Part shown: in pieces, positions 18,145 through 26,310 of the stretch
Position numbering within the stretch: position 1 is the stretch's first letter
Layout of the letters: each line of letters starts with the position of its first letter
Assembly (NCBI RefSeq): GCF_001595645.1
Contig: NZ_LNKT01000001.1
Span: 1-64,000 of the forward strand
Length of the DNA stretch: 64,000 bases
Source: Sulfurovum riftiae
Lineage (GTDB): Bacteria > Campylobacterota > Campylobacteria > Campylobacterales > Sulfurovaceae
Reading direction: 5' to 3'
Made by a program: the position numbers and the translations under genes
The notes under the pieces: model-generated
What the model was told of the DNA's origin: nothing
Database searches by the model: none
The model's input: only the letters and a program-made list of their open reading frames with translations

Positions 18145-19560
18145 ATGGGAACAGAAATAGGCAGGACAAGATTTGAAGAGAAAGACTGGTCAGCATTTTC
18201 AGACCGGGTAAAAGAAGAAACGGCACTGTTGGAAAAAAAGGCAGAGAATGGAGAATCGTCGCTCAGCCTGCCTGTAGGCGGTTTCGAGATAGAAGCGTGG
18301 CTTGTAGATGAAAAGATGCGTCCTGTCAAGGCAAATAAAGCCTTTTTGGAAGCGTTTGGCAGTGAGTTGGCGACGATGGAACTGGCGCAGTTCAATTTCG
18401 AGATCAACAACACACCGCAGATCCTGCATGGTGACGCTTTCAAGAAATTTGCCCAGGAGATGAGAGAAACCTGCGAACATGCGCATAAGGTAACGGAAAA
18501 AATGGGCATGCGCACTCTGGCTATCGGCATTCTGCCTACACTGCAGGAGCGTGATTTCTGTTTGGACAATATGTCAGAAATGAAACGTTATAAAGCTCTC
18601 AATGAGCAGATACTTAGAGAGAGAAAAGACAAGGCGTTAAAGATCGATATCGAAGGAGCAGAGGAGAGGCTGAAATTTGAACACAATTCGGTAATGCTTG
18701 AAGCGGCAGCAACCTCGTTTCAGATACATACACAGGTAGGCTATGATGTGGCGCACCACTACTACAACGGTTCCATCCTTGCCTCGGCAGCCACGGTTGC
18801 CGTTTCTGCCAATTCTCCCTACCTGTTCGGCAAGCAACTCTGGTATGAGACGCGTATTCCCATCTTTGAACAGTCGGTCGATACGGGAGAGGGGAAGAAA
18901 CGGGTGTCGTTCGGAAGCGGTTTTGCCAAAGAGAGCATTCTGGAATGTTTTCATGAGAATATCGAAGATTACGATGTGCTCATCCCTATTTTCTTTGAAT
19001 CGTCGCATGAGAAATTTGACCACCTGAAGCTCCACAACGGTACGATCTGGCGTTGGAACCGTCCGCTCGTAGGAAGTGACAGCAATGGTACGATGCACTT
19101 TCGCATCGAGCATCGGGTCATGGCGGCAGGGCCTACACTGGTCGATATGCTGGCCAATGCGATGTTCTACTACGGACTGGCAATGATGCTTACCGGAGAG
19201 GTAATGGAGGGGAACTTTCCCTGTGATTTCAAAACGGCAGAACGAAACTTCTATACTGCTGCCAAAGAGGGATTGGGATGCAGTATTTTCTGGGATGGAG
19301 AGAGTGTAAGACTTCATGAACTCATACTGGAACATTTTTTGCCTATGGCACGTGAAGGATTGACACTGCTTGAGATGGACAGGGAGGATGTCGATTTTTA
19401 TCTCGCTATTATCGAAGCGCGTGTAAAGAACGGACAGAACGGTGCAGCGTGGCAGATCAGCTACATAGAGAAATATGGTCAAAATTTTGAAAGAATGACC
19501 GAAGCCTACTGGCGCCATCAGCAAAAGGGCGATCCGGTACATACCTGGGAGGTGAAATGA
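18145..19560 (+). CDS. GCS2-family glutamate-cysteine-ligase-like amidoligase
   Basis: A 471-residue protein with the GCS2 fold of carboxylate-amine ligases. Visible are LPVGGFEIEAWLVDE (ATP/metal-binding start), ELAQFNFEINNTPQIL, a central FQIHTQVGYDVAHHYYN with the histidines and Gln of the active site, and HFRIEHRVMAAGPTLVDMLAN. These families join an amino acid to a carboxylate with ATP. True gamma-glutamylcysteine synthesis is possible, but the coupling to an AstE-like hydrolase (four-base overlap, ATGA) suggests a different, perhaps peptide-modifying role. Starts three bases after the CvfB-like gene. Confidence 0.75.
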   Translation: MGTEIGRTRFEEKDWSAFSDRVKEETALLEKKAENGESSLSLPVGGFEIEAWLVDEKMRPVKANKAFLEAFGSELATMELAQFNFEINNTPQILHGDAFKKFAQEMRETCEHAHKVTEKMGMRTLAIGILPTLQERDFCLDNMSEMKRYKALNEQILRERKDKALKIDIEGAEERLKFEHNSVMLEAAATSFQIHTQVGYDVAHHYYNGSILASAATVAVSANSPYLFGKQLWYETRIPIFEQSVDTGEGKKRVSFGSGFAKESILECFHENIEDYDVLIPIFFESSHEKFDHLKLHNGTIWRWNRPLVGSDSNGTMHFRIEHRVMAAGPTLVDMLANAMFYYGLAMMLTGEVMEGNFPCDFKTAERNFYTAAKEGLGCSIFWDGESVRLHELILEHFLPMAREGLTLLEMDREDVDFYLAIIEARVKNGQNGAAWQISYIEKYGQNFERMTEAYWRHQQKGDPVHTWEVK

Positions 19561-20579
19561 TACCACTGTTGGAGATGAATGAAGTCCCTGAAGGACTTTT
19601 GGAGATAGAGGATGCGGCACAACTGCAGAAGGTGATGCCACACCCGACATTGCTGTTTCTGGAAGGCCAGAAAAAACAGCCGCTTTTTGTCACGGTGCTG
19701 CTGCATGGCAATGAAGATACGGGTCTGCTTGCCATACAGAAGCTTTTGCGTAAATATGCAGAGCACAGACTGCCACGTTCACTCATTGTTTTTTTCGGCA
19801 ATATATATGCTGCAAAAGAGGGACTGCGCCGTCTTGAAGGACAGCCTGACTACAACCGTGTCTGGCCCGGAGGGGAAGAGACGGGGTCCGAAGAGGGAGA
19901 GCTCATTGCAAAAGTGGTAGAGAAGGTGACCGCACAGAAGCTTTTTGCAAGTATTGACATCCATAACAATACGGGTAAGAACCCGCACTACGGCTGTATC
20001 AACAGGCTTGATCATGACTTTCTCTACCTCTCATCACTGTTTGGAAGAACAGTTGTTTTCTTTGAAACACCCACCGGGGTACAATCACTTGCGATGGCCG
20101 AATACTGTCCGGCCATAACCATAGAGTGCGGGAAGCCGCATTTGCAAAGGGGGACGGACCATGCTGCCGAGTTTGTCGATTCGCTTCTGCATCTTTCGGA
20201 ATTTCCGGACCATGTGGTACAGAATGAAAAAGAGCTCGATGTCTGTCATACGGTTGCCAAGGTTACCATTCCTGAAGCATACAGTTTCAGCTATACGGAT
20301 GCAGATGCCGACATCAGGTTGCTGGCATCTCTGGAAGAGAGCAATTTCAGTATGCTGGAAGAGGGTGCACTTTTTGCCTATGTCAAAGAGGGGGGTAAAG
20401 CACGTTTTGAAGTGTATGATGACGCGGACCGCGAGTGCTTCGATGAATACTTCCGGATCAGGAACGGGGAGATACGTTTGAAAAAGCCCCTGATGCCTTC
20501 CATGATCACACTGGATGAGCATGTCATACGACAGGACTGTTTCTGTTATCTTATGGAGAGGATCGATCTGAAAAAATAG
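19557..20579 (+). CDS. AstE/aspartoacylase-like zinc hydrolase (M14 family)
   Basis: The 340-residue protein shows the AstE/ASPA metal and substrate sites: H50 and E53 in LLHGNEDTG, NR at 100-101 in PDYNRVWPG, H136 in SIDIHNNTGKNPHYG and the catalytic E190 in ITIECGKP. These enzymes cleave an acyl group or an isopeptide from an amino acid. It is translationally coupled to the GCS2-like ligase upstream, so it may remove or edit what the ligase adds. The substrate is unknown; arginine catabolism genes of the ast type are not nearby. Confidence 0.8.
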   Translation: MIPLLEMNEVPEGLLEIEDAAQLQKVMPHPTLLFLEGQKKQPLFVTVLLHGNEDTGLLAIQKLLRKYAEHRLPRSLIVFFGNIYAAKEGLRRLEGQPDYNRVWPGGEETGSEEGELIAKVVEKVTAQKLFASIDIHNNTGKNPHYGCINRLDHDFLYLSSLFGRTVVFFETPTGVQSLAMAEYCPAITIECGKPHLQRGTDHAAEFVDSLLHLSEFPDHVVQNEKELDVCHTVAKVTIPEAYSFSYTDADADIRLLASLEESNFSMLEEGALFAYVKEGGKARFEVYDDADRECFDEYFRIRNGEIRLKKPLMPSMITLDEHVIRQDCFCYLMERIDLKK

Positions 20580-20613
20580 ATGCGTCTTCGTTGGGCCGGT
20601 AATTAAGTATCTA

Positions 20614-20622
20614 TGTTATAAT
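20614..20622 (+). promoter_or_regulatory. Extended -10 promoter for the YidB-like gene
   Basis: TGTTATAAT is a perfect extended -10 element (TGnTATAAT), 41 bases before the ATG at 20663, in the 83-base gap after the AstE-like gene. Confidence 0.6.
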
Positions 20623-20662
20623 CTCTGGAATACGGAATCAAAACAGACAGAAGGAAAAATAG

Positions 20663-21100
20663 ATGGATCTGAATGAACTTTTCAAAATAGGCGCCACTCT
20701 TATAGAGGGTAACAGTGATGAGGCAACCACAGGACTTGACATAGACAAAATTGTAGCGGCAATGCAGAAGATACTGACGAATCAGGATGGCAATATCGAT
20801 CTGGCTTCGATACTGACACGGCTTTCAAGCAACGGTCTGGGTGAGATCGTAGGCTCCTGGCTCGGCAATGGAGAGAACAAAGTGATCGATCCGGAGAGAG
20901 TAGCGGACCTTCTGGGAGAAGAGAAAGTACAGGCATTCGCACAGGAGCTTGGTGTGAGTGAAGAGAGTGCCAGGCTTGCCTTGGCAGATGCATTGCCTCC
21001 TGTAGTGGACAGGGCGACTTCCGGGGAAAGCTCCATTCTTGACGAGATGATGGGCGGAGCGGACAACCCCATGGAGATGCTGGGAAAAATGTTCCGTTAG
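20663..21100 (+). CDS. YidB-like (DUF937) protein
   Basis: A 145-residue acidic cytoplasmic protein. The core ILTRLSSNGLGEIVGSWLGN followed by VADLLGEEKVQAFAQELGVS matches the YidB family pattern (LxxxGLGxxVxSWxGxGxNxxI). Family function is not established. It starts a set of genes including a secreted nuclease-like protein and HemJ, with 10- and 1-base gaps. Confidence 0.8.
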   Translation: MDLNELFKIGATLIEGNSDEATTGLDIDKIVAAMQKILTNQDGNIDLASILTRLSSNGLGEIVGSWLGNGENKVIDPERVADLLGEEKVQAFAQELGVSEESARLALADALPPVVDRATSGESSILDEMMGGADNPMEMLGKMFR

Positions 21101-21110
21101 AAGGTCCCAT

Positions 21111-22658
21111 TTGCGATATTTCATATTCTTTCTACTTTTTCCTCTTTTCCTCTGTGCCAGGCCTTTCACAGTGGCAAGTTACAATGTGGAGAATCTCTTT
21201 GACAGCAGCTATGAGGGAACGGAGTATGCAGAGTATGTTCCAGGAAAACATAACTGGACCAAAAGAATGGTCGAAAAAAAACTCGACCAAACGGCTGAGG
21301 TATTGTGTGACCTCGATGCCGATATCGTTGCGCTGCAGGAGATAGAGAACGAAAGCATATTCAATGCTCTGCAAAAGCGCCTGAAAAAAGTAGGGTGTGC
21401 CTACCGTTACAGTGCGATAACAACAAAAAAAGGTGCACCTATCCAGATAGCACTACTTTCACGTTTCCCCTTGAAGAAACATAAAGAGCTTCAGGTGAAC
21501 TATTCTCCGTATGTTCGGAATATTTTGGAAGTGGAAGCAGAGATCGACGGCCATCTGCTTACTTTATTTGTCAACCACTGGAAATCCAGAAGTAGAAAAG
21601 GGGTCGAAAGCAAACGGATCGCGTATGCGAAAACACTTCAAAAGCGCATCATGGCAATGCCAAAATATAAAGAGTACCTCATACTCGGAGACCTCAATTC
21701 AAACTACGATGCCTATCTGACGCTGCCAAAAAAACTGAACGATACAGCAGGGAAGACGGGTATCAACCATATCTTGAAGACCATCAGAAACAATGAACTG
21801 CTCACAAAATCCCAAATGTGTCAGGCCGGAAAGGAGTGGCACTACAACCCCTGGACAGAACTGCCCTTCAGAGAGAGGTGGAGCCACAAATTTTACGGAC
21901 ACCGGAGTACCCTTGACCATATTCTATTGCCTGCAAGTATGTTCGATGGCAGGGGGATAGACTATGTTAACGGGTCGTTCAAAGTATTCAAAGCACCGTA
22001 TCTGTTCACAAAAAAAGGGTACATCAACAGGTGGGAGGTCAAGAACGGGAAACATACCGGCAAAGGGTACTCCGATCATCTTCCTATCGTTGCAACTTTC
22101 GATACAAAGCCGTTTGTCCCTTCCGGGAATGATACCGTCAGGAAGAGTACAGTGGGAACCATTGAAGATCTCTATCAAACAGAAGCGCTGGATCATCCGC
22201 TTATATTGGAGAATGCTGTGGTGGTACTCAAACGGGCCCGCTATGCTGTACTCAAGCAGACACCCAAAGGACGGGGCATCTTTGTCTTCGGTGCGGTACG
22301 GGATATGAAGGAGGGGATGAAACTTGACATCCGTGTACAGGAGATCTCAACCTACAAAGGCCTCAAGGAGATCACAGCCCTGGTAAAACTCAAAGAGAAA
22401 GGGATGGTCGACCCTGATCCCTATTATGCTTCTTTGGATAGCATGCGGCAGAATGAAGTGGTGCGGAATTTGACCGGCATGGTTAAAAACAGGTATTTAT
22501 ACGTCGATGGAAAAAAGATTCCCCTCTATTTCAAAAACAGAAGACTTACACCAAAAAACGGTACGAAAATAAAGATAGCCTATGCCCATATAGGGTATTA
22601 TAAGAAATTACAGCTGGTCGTTTACAGCAAAAAAGATTTTACGATTTTGGAGAATTAA
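21111..22658 (+). CDS. Secreted endonuclease/exonuclease/phosphatase-family protein
   Basis: A 515-residue protein with a signal peptide (FFLLFPLFLCA|RPF) and an EEP fold: VASYNVENLFDSSYEG with the metal-binding Asn, DADIVALQEIENESIF with the catalytic Glu, VNHWKSRS, LILGDLNSNYD, and YSDHLPIVATFD at the end of the catalytic domain (about residue 330). The C-terminal 170 residues look beta-rich and may be an OB-like accessory domain. This layout resembles extracellular nucleases and phosphodiesterases. The start is TTG at 21111 behind AAGG; no better start exists. Substrate unknown. Confidence 0.82.
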   Translation: MRYFIFFLLFPLFLCARPFTVASYNVENLFDSSYEGTEYAEYVPGKHNWTKRMVEKKLDQTAEVLCDLDADIVALQEIENESIFNALQKRLKKVGCAYRYSAITTKKGAPIQIALLSRFPLKKHKELQVNYSPYVRNILEVEAEIDGHLLTLFVNHWKSRSRKGVESKRIAYAKTLQKRIMAMPKYKEYLILGDLNSNYDAYLTLPKKLNDTAGKTGINHILKTIRNNELLTKSQMCQAGKEWHYNPWTELPFRERWSHKFYGHRSTLDHILLPASMFDGRGIDYVNGSFKVFKAPYLFTKKGYINRWEVKNGKHTGKGYSDHLPIVATFDTKPFVPSGNDTVRKSTVGTIEDLYQTEALDHPLILENAVVVLKRARYAVLKQTPKGRGIFVFGAVRDMKEGMKLDIRVQEISTYKGLKEITALVKLKEKGMVDPDPYYASLDSMRQNEVVRNLTGMVKNRYLYVDGKKIPLYFKNRRLTPKNGTKIKIAYAHIGYYKKLQLVVYSKKDFTILEN

Positions 22659-22659
22659 T

Positions 22660-23094
22660 ATGGCATATTACACATGGATACTGGCATTTCACGTCATGAG
22701 TTTCACGAGTTGGATGGCGATGCTCTTCTATCTTCCGAGACTCTTCATTTACCACAGAGAACATGCAGACAACAAAGCGTTTGGCGAAGTAGTCGAGGTG
22801 CAGGAATATAAACTCTATACCTACATCGGTGTGCCTGCAATGTGGGCGACCATTCTTTCAGGGACATTGATGCTCTACCTGAACCCGGGTATCTTCCAGA
22901 GTGGCGGATGGATGCATGCCAAACTGTTCTTTCTTGCATTTCTGATCGCATACAGTTTTTCACTGAATGTCATACGCAAAAAGCTGATCGTTGACCCTTA
23001 CTACAAAAGCGGGAAATATTTCAGGTTTTACAATGAAGTACCGACACTGCTGATGATTTTTATTGTTATAATGGTCGTTGTCAAGCCTTTTTAA
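22660..23094 (+). CDS. hemJ: Protoporphyrinogen IX oxidase HemJ
   Basis: Oxidises protoporphyrinogen IX to protoporphyrin IX in haem synthesis. The 144-residue inner-membrane protein begins YTWILAFHVMSFTSWMAMLFYLPRLFIYH, with the haem-binding His near residue 10, and has four TM segments and conserved YKLYTYIGVPAMWATILSGT. Length and pattern are those of the HemJ (UPF0093) family used by Campylobacterota that lack HemY/HemG. It starts one base after the nuclease-like gene. Confidence 0.9.
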   Translation: MAYYTWILAFHVMSFTSWMAMLFYLPRLFIYHREHADNKAFGEVVEVQEYKLYTYIGVPAMWATILSGTLMLYLNPGIFQSGGWMHAKLFFLAFLIAYSFSLNVIRKKLIVDPYYKSGKYFRFYNEVPTLLMIFIVIMVVVKPF

Positions 23095-23115
23095 CGATAA
23101 AACTAAATAATATTG

Positions 23116-23124
23116 TGTTATACT
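23116..23124 (+). promoter_or_regulatory. Extended -10 promoter for the DUF2231-like gene
   Basis: TGTTATACT, an extended -10 with one change from TATAAT, 30 bases before the ATG at 23154. Confidence 0.5.
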
Positions 23125-23153
23125 TTTTTACTCTAAACTAAAAGGATTGAAAT

Positions 23154-24008
23154 ATGGAATTACCTTCATTACCATTTAAACTACCAGAAATACCGCTACC
23201 GTTTGACATCCCGGTGCTTGCGCATCCGCCAATCGATCATTTTGTGATTGCACTTCCTGTGATCGTACTCTTGTTGGAGATCGTCAACCTTGTGATCAAG
23301 AAGAGAGCGATCGGTGTTGCATCTTTCTTTCTCCTTACCTTGGCGGTAGTTGCAGCTATAGCGGCTTACCTTACCGGATCTGTGGACGGAAAGCAGGCGT
23401 GGGATCTTCTCAGCCAGGCAGGGCAGGCAGAGCTCAAAGAACATAAACTTCTGGGTACCTATCTGATGCTTGCATCTGTGGTCGTTCTTGTATTCAAACT
23501 GCTCTCTGCCATGATAAGCAGAGGATTGATGAAAGCACTCTACCTTTTGATCCTTATCCTCTTCGTTGCGGGTATCCTGAAACAGGGCAAAGATGGTGGG
23601 GAACTCGTCTATGAATATGGTGCAAATGTCAAGGTCGTGAAGACAATGGATGACAAGATCTTTGAACTCCAGGATGAACTCAATGATTATATAGCCGAAG
23701 AGAAAGAGGCTGAAGAAGAAGCTAAAGCAGCTGCAGAAGCCAAAAAAGCAGAAGAAGCCAAAAAGGCTGAGGAAGCAAAAAGTACAGAACCTGTGACAGA
23801 AGAAAAAGCAGGGGCTGTTGAAGCGGAAAAGACCGAAGCAGTCAAAGAGGAGACCCCAACTGCAGAGGTTGAAACTCCGGCTGCTGAAAGCGAAGCTGCA
23901 GCTACGGAAACATCCACTGCTGAAACAACGGTAAATGAAACTGCAGAAGCAGAGGTTGAGAAAGCACCTGCCTCTCCTGAAGCAGAACCCGAATCGGAAA
24001 CACACTAA
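23154..24008 (+). CDS. DUF2231-like membrane protein with Ala/Glu/Lys-rich tail
   Basis: A 284-residue protein. The N-terminal 155 residues hold four TM segments and the motif LAHPPIDHFVIALPVIVLL, resembling the HPxxxHFP start of DUF2231 membrane proteins, which may bind haem. The rest (about 165-284) is a charged, low-complexity tail rich in E, A and K, first a likely coiled coil (residues 170-210) and then an extended acidic segment. The function is unknown. It is followed by a strong terminator. Confidence 0.7.
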   Translation: MELPSLPFKLPEIPLPFDIPVLAHPPIDHFVIALPVIVLLLEIVNLVIKKRAIGVASFFLLTLAVVAAIAAYLTGSVDGKQAWDLLSQAGQAELKEHKLLGTYLMLASVVVLVFKLLSAMISRGLMKALYLLILILFVAGILKQGKDGGELVYEYGANVKVVKTMDDKIFELQDELNDYIAEEKEAEEEAKAAAEAKKAEEAKKAEEAKSTEPVTEEKAGAVEAEKTEAVKEETPTAEVETPAAESEAAATETSTAETTVNETAEAEVEKAPASPEAEPESETH

Positions 24009-24014
24009 AAAAAC

Positions 24015-24038
24015 AGTGATCCCTCTTCAGGGATCACT
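24015..24038. terminator. Bidirectional terminator between convergent genes
   Basis: AGTGATCCCT and AGGGATCACT form a perfect 10-base stem with loop CTTC. A T-rich stretch follows on the plus strand (24041-24052) and an A-run precedes it (24007-24013), so it can end both the DUF2231-like transcript and the cytochrome c transcript. Confidence 0.85.
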
Positions 24039-24062
24039 TATATCCTTTTTCTTACTTTGATG

Positions 24063-24419
24063 TTAGGACGAACCGTCTCCGGTATTGTCATAATACTCCA
24101 ACTCATATACCTCTTTGCCTTCGACCCTTTTAAGGGTAGAGAGGTATTTAGCCATTTTAACCACTTCGTCATCACTCAGACTTTTTGCAAAAGAGACCAT
24201 GACATTTCCAAATGCAGTACGGGTTTTCCCTTTCTGAAGATCTTTGAGCCGTCTAAGCAATACATCTTCCTTTTGCCCCTGAAGTCTGGGTGATGCCCCG
24301 ATACCTTCTCCGTAAAGTCCATGGCACCCATGACAGCCGTTCTTCAAATAAACAGTCTCCATCGCCTCATTCGCATGAATCGTAATGAGTGAAGTGATAA
24401 TTAAGAGGATTTTTTTCAT
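24063..24419 (-). CDS. Small periplasmic class I cytochrome c
   Basis: A 118-residue protein with a signal peptide (MKKILLIITSLITIHA) and one haem c site, CHGCH, within VYLKNGCHGCHGLYGEGIGA. A Met-containing segment FGNVMVSFAKSLSDDEVVKMAKYLSTL provides the likely second haem ligand and the final helix. It resembles cytochrome c553-type electron carriers to terminal oxidases. It stands alone between a terminator and the sensory operon leader. Confidence 0.88.
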   Translation of the reverse strand: MKKILLIITSLITIHANEAMETVYLKNGCHGCHGLYGEGIGASPRLQGQKEDVLLRRLKDLQKGKTRTAFGNVMVSFAKSLSDDEVVKMAKYLSTLKRVEGKEVYELEYYDNTGDGSS

Positions 24420-24580
24420 AAAATTACATCCTGAAATATGATTGAGATATAATTATTATAGTGTGTAGGTATAAAATTTTTACTGAAGAAACCTTCAGGG
24501 TAGACACTGGATAGGGTTAAATGACTTATATCAATTTTATTTAAGATGATTATAGATATAATTAATTAAGATTGCTTTAA

Positions 24581-24701
24581 TGTTGAAAAAAGCCAAACCT
24601 GCTGTGAGGCCGGGGCGGAAAGTTATGGGACTTTTTGATGGGAAGTTTGCCAAACTGCCAACGAGAATATCTGTTTATCTACTTTTTGTCTCTTTTCAAC
24701 A
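24581..24701 (+). ncRNA. Candidate structured leader RNA (GEMM-I/c-di-GMP-like) before the sensor operon
   Basis: In the 309-base gap before 24729 a GC-rich island stands out. The segment 24592-24632 reads GCCAAACC, then a stem closed by a GNRA loop (CCTGCT-GTGA-GGCCGG), then GGGGCGGAAAGTTATGGGACT. This parallels the GEMM-I core (GGCAAACC, GNRA hairpin, GGGACGCAAAGCC-A-GGG-CU) but differs at several conserved positions and has a short 3' half. GTTTG (24645-24649) can pair with CAAAC at 24594-24598 or at 24651-24655, a possible switch. TGTTGAAAA (24581-24589) and TTTTCAACA (24693-24701) can close the whole unit. Could also be an unrelated cis-regulatory RNA. Confidence 0.45.
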
Positions 24702-24728
24702 AGATCTAATTTTACAGAAGGAGTTAGA

Positions 24729-25511
24729 GTGAAAAGATTGTCAATTCAAATCAAATTATCTTTTTTGATTTTATTTTTTTTAACAGGAAGCCTTTGGAGT
24801 ATAGAGATCCAAAATCTTTCCCAGGCAGTTGATGTAGCGGGAAAACAGCGTATGTATACACAGCGTATGCTCAAAGACTATGCCATGATAGGACTGCAGA
24901 ACAGTTTTGGAAATCCGAAAGAAGATCTCAAAACGATCATGGGAGATTTCGAGAATCATCTCGATGCACTTATCGCATTCAATAAAGACCCGAAAACGGA
25001 TGAGAGCCTGCAAAAGGTCAAAACCATGTGGGTACCGATCAAAGCCTCTTTGAATCAGCTTCCAAGCAAAGAGAAGGTCGGGAAGATGCAGGAAGATCTT
25101 GAAGCGCTTTTAAAACAGTCCAATGAAGCAGTCGGCCTGTTTGCCAAACAGACGGGAAAGGAATCAGGAGAGATCATTAATATCTCCGGTAGACAACGAA
25201 TGCTTTCCCAAAGAATGGCAAGTCTGTATATGCTGAAAGTCTGGGGAGTGGATGACCCACAGTTCAAAAAAAAGATGGATGCATCGATGAAGCTCTTCAA
25301 AGATTCTCTTGATCGTTTGATGAAATCAAATATGAATACACCGGAGATTACAGCACTGTTGAAAAAAGCGGAGAGATCTTTCAAGTTTTTTGAGATCATG
25401 AACAAATCCAAATCAAAATTCATTCCGGCACTTATCTACAAGAAGTCCAATGAGATTCTCAAAGATATGAATACAGCAACAGGTCTTTATGCTGCCCAGG
25501 AAGGTAAATAG
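24729..25511 (+). CDS. Secreted PilJ/NarX-type sensor-domain protein, paralog 1
   Basis: A 260-residue protein with an N-terminal signal/anchor and two copies of a P-box-like motif: VDVAGKQRMYTQRMLKDYAM near residue 35 and INISGRQRMLSQRMASLYML near residue 150. This motif is the ligand-binding signature of NarX/NarQ and of the PilJ N-terminal domain. No TM2, HAMP or signalling domain follows, so it is a stand-alone periplasmic sensor domain. The start is GTG 24729 behind AGAAGGAG. It is the first of four related genes leading to a hybrid kinase. Ligand unknown; nitrate or nitrite are candidates by family. Confidence 0.82.
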   Translation: MKRLSIQIKLSFLILFFLTGSLWSIEIQNLSQAVDVAGKQRMYTQRMLKDYAMIGLQNSFGNPKEDLKTIMGDFENHLDALIAFNKDPKTDESLQKVKTMWVPIKASLNQLPSKEKVGKMQEDLEALLKQSNEAVGLFAKQTGKESGEIINISGRQRMLSQRMASLYMLKVWGVDDPQFKKKMDASMKLFKDSLDRLMKSNMNTPEITALLKKAERSFKFFEIMNKSKSKFIPALIYKKSNEILKDMNTATGLYAAQEGK

Positions 25512-25515
25512 ACAG

Positions 25516-26295
25516 ATGTATTGTATGCCTGGAAGAATAAAGAGGCTGGGAATCTTTTTTCTGATGACAGTTTCTTTGGTGGCGGCTGATATTCAAAGCC
25601 CGGAAGAGGCAGTGGATATTGCCGGCAAGCAGAGAATGTATACACAGCGCATGCTGAAAGACTATGCAATGGTCGGTATGGGAAATACGTTTGGTGATCC
25701 CGGCAAGGATCTCCAAAAGACCATAGATGAATTTACGGATCATCTGGCATCGTTGAAAGTGTATGCAAAAAAAGATACAACCAAAAAAAGTCTGGATGAG
25801 ATAGAATCATTGTGGAAACCACTTCAGAAAACCCTGCAGGAGACTCCCGATATCAGTAAAGCGGGAAAGCTGCAGGAAGATCTTGAAGTACTTCTCAAAG
25901 CAGCCGATACGGCAACGAAATATTTTGCCGAAGAATCGGGTAAGGCTTCCGGTGAAATAGTCAATCTGGCAGGGCGTCAGCGCATGCTTTCCCAAAGGAT
26001 GGCAAGCCTATATATGCTGAAGGTCTGGGGTGTCAAAGATCCCAGGTTCAAAACAAAACTGGATGATGCATTGACACTTTTCAAGACCTCTTTGGAGAAG
26101 TTGGAAAGATCTCCATTGAACAATGATGAGATCAATACATTGTTGGCGAAGGTAAAGCGTTCATTTGTCTTTTTTGAAATGATGAACCGTTCAAACTCAA
26201 AATTTGTCCCAACCCTGATCTACAAGAAGTCGGACGACATCTTGAAAAATATGAACAGTGTCACACAACTGTATGTTAAAAGTGAATCAAAATAA
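25516..26295 (+). CDS. Secreted PilJ/NarX-type sensor-domain protein, paralog 2
   Basis: A 259-residue close relative of the preceding gene product. It has the same two motifs (VDIAGKQRMYTQRMLKDYAM and VNLAGRQRMLSQRMASLYML) and the same ending pattern KFVPTLIYKKSDDILKNMN. It clearly arose by tandem duplication. The gene starts five bases after the previous stop; ATG 25516 is the more likely start, ATG 25525 is possible. The N-terminus has a hydrophobic segment (LGIFFLMTVSLVAA) fitting export. No cytoplasmic domain. Confidence 0.8.
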   Translation: MYCMPGRIKRLGIFFLMTVSLVAADIQSPEEAVDIAGKQRMYTQRMLKDYAMVGMGNTFGDPGKDLQKTIDEFTDHLASLKVYAKKDTTKKSLDEIESLWKPLQKTLQETPDISKAGKLQEDLEVLLKAADTATKYFAEESGKASGEIVNLAGRQRMLSQRMASLYMLKVWGVKDPRFKTKLDDALTLFKTSLEKLERSPLNNDEINTLLAKVKRSFVFFEMMNRSNSKFVPTLIYKKSDDILKNMNSVTQLYVKSESK

Positions 26296-26310
26296 AAGGA
26301 AGATAGAAAA

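Noticed and set aside
18637-19650. A 337-codon minus-strand frame opposite the GCS2-like gene
   Set aside because: Antisense shadow; the plus strand encodes a recognisable ligase and the minus product has no motifs or ribosome site.
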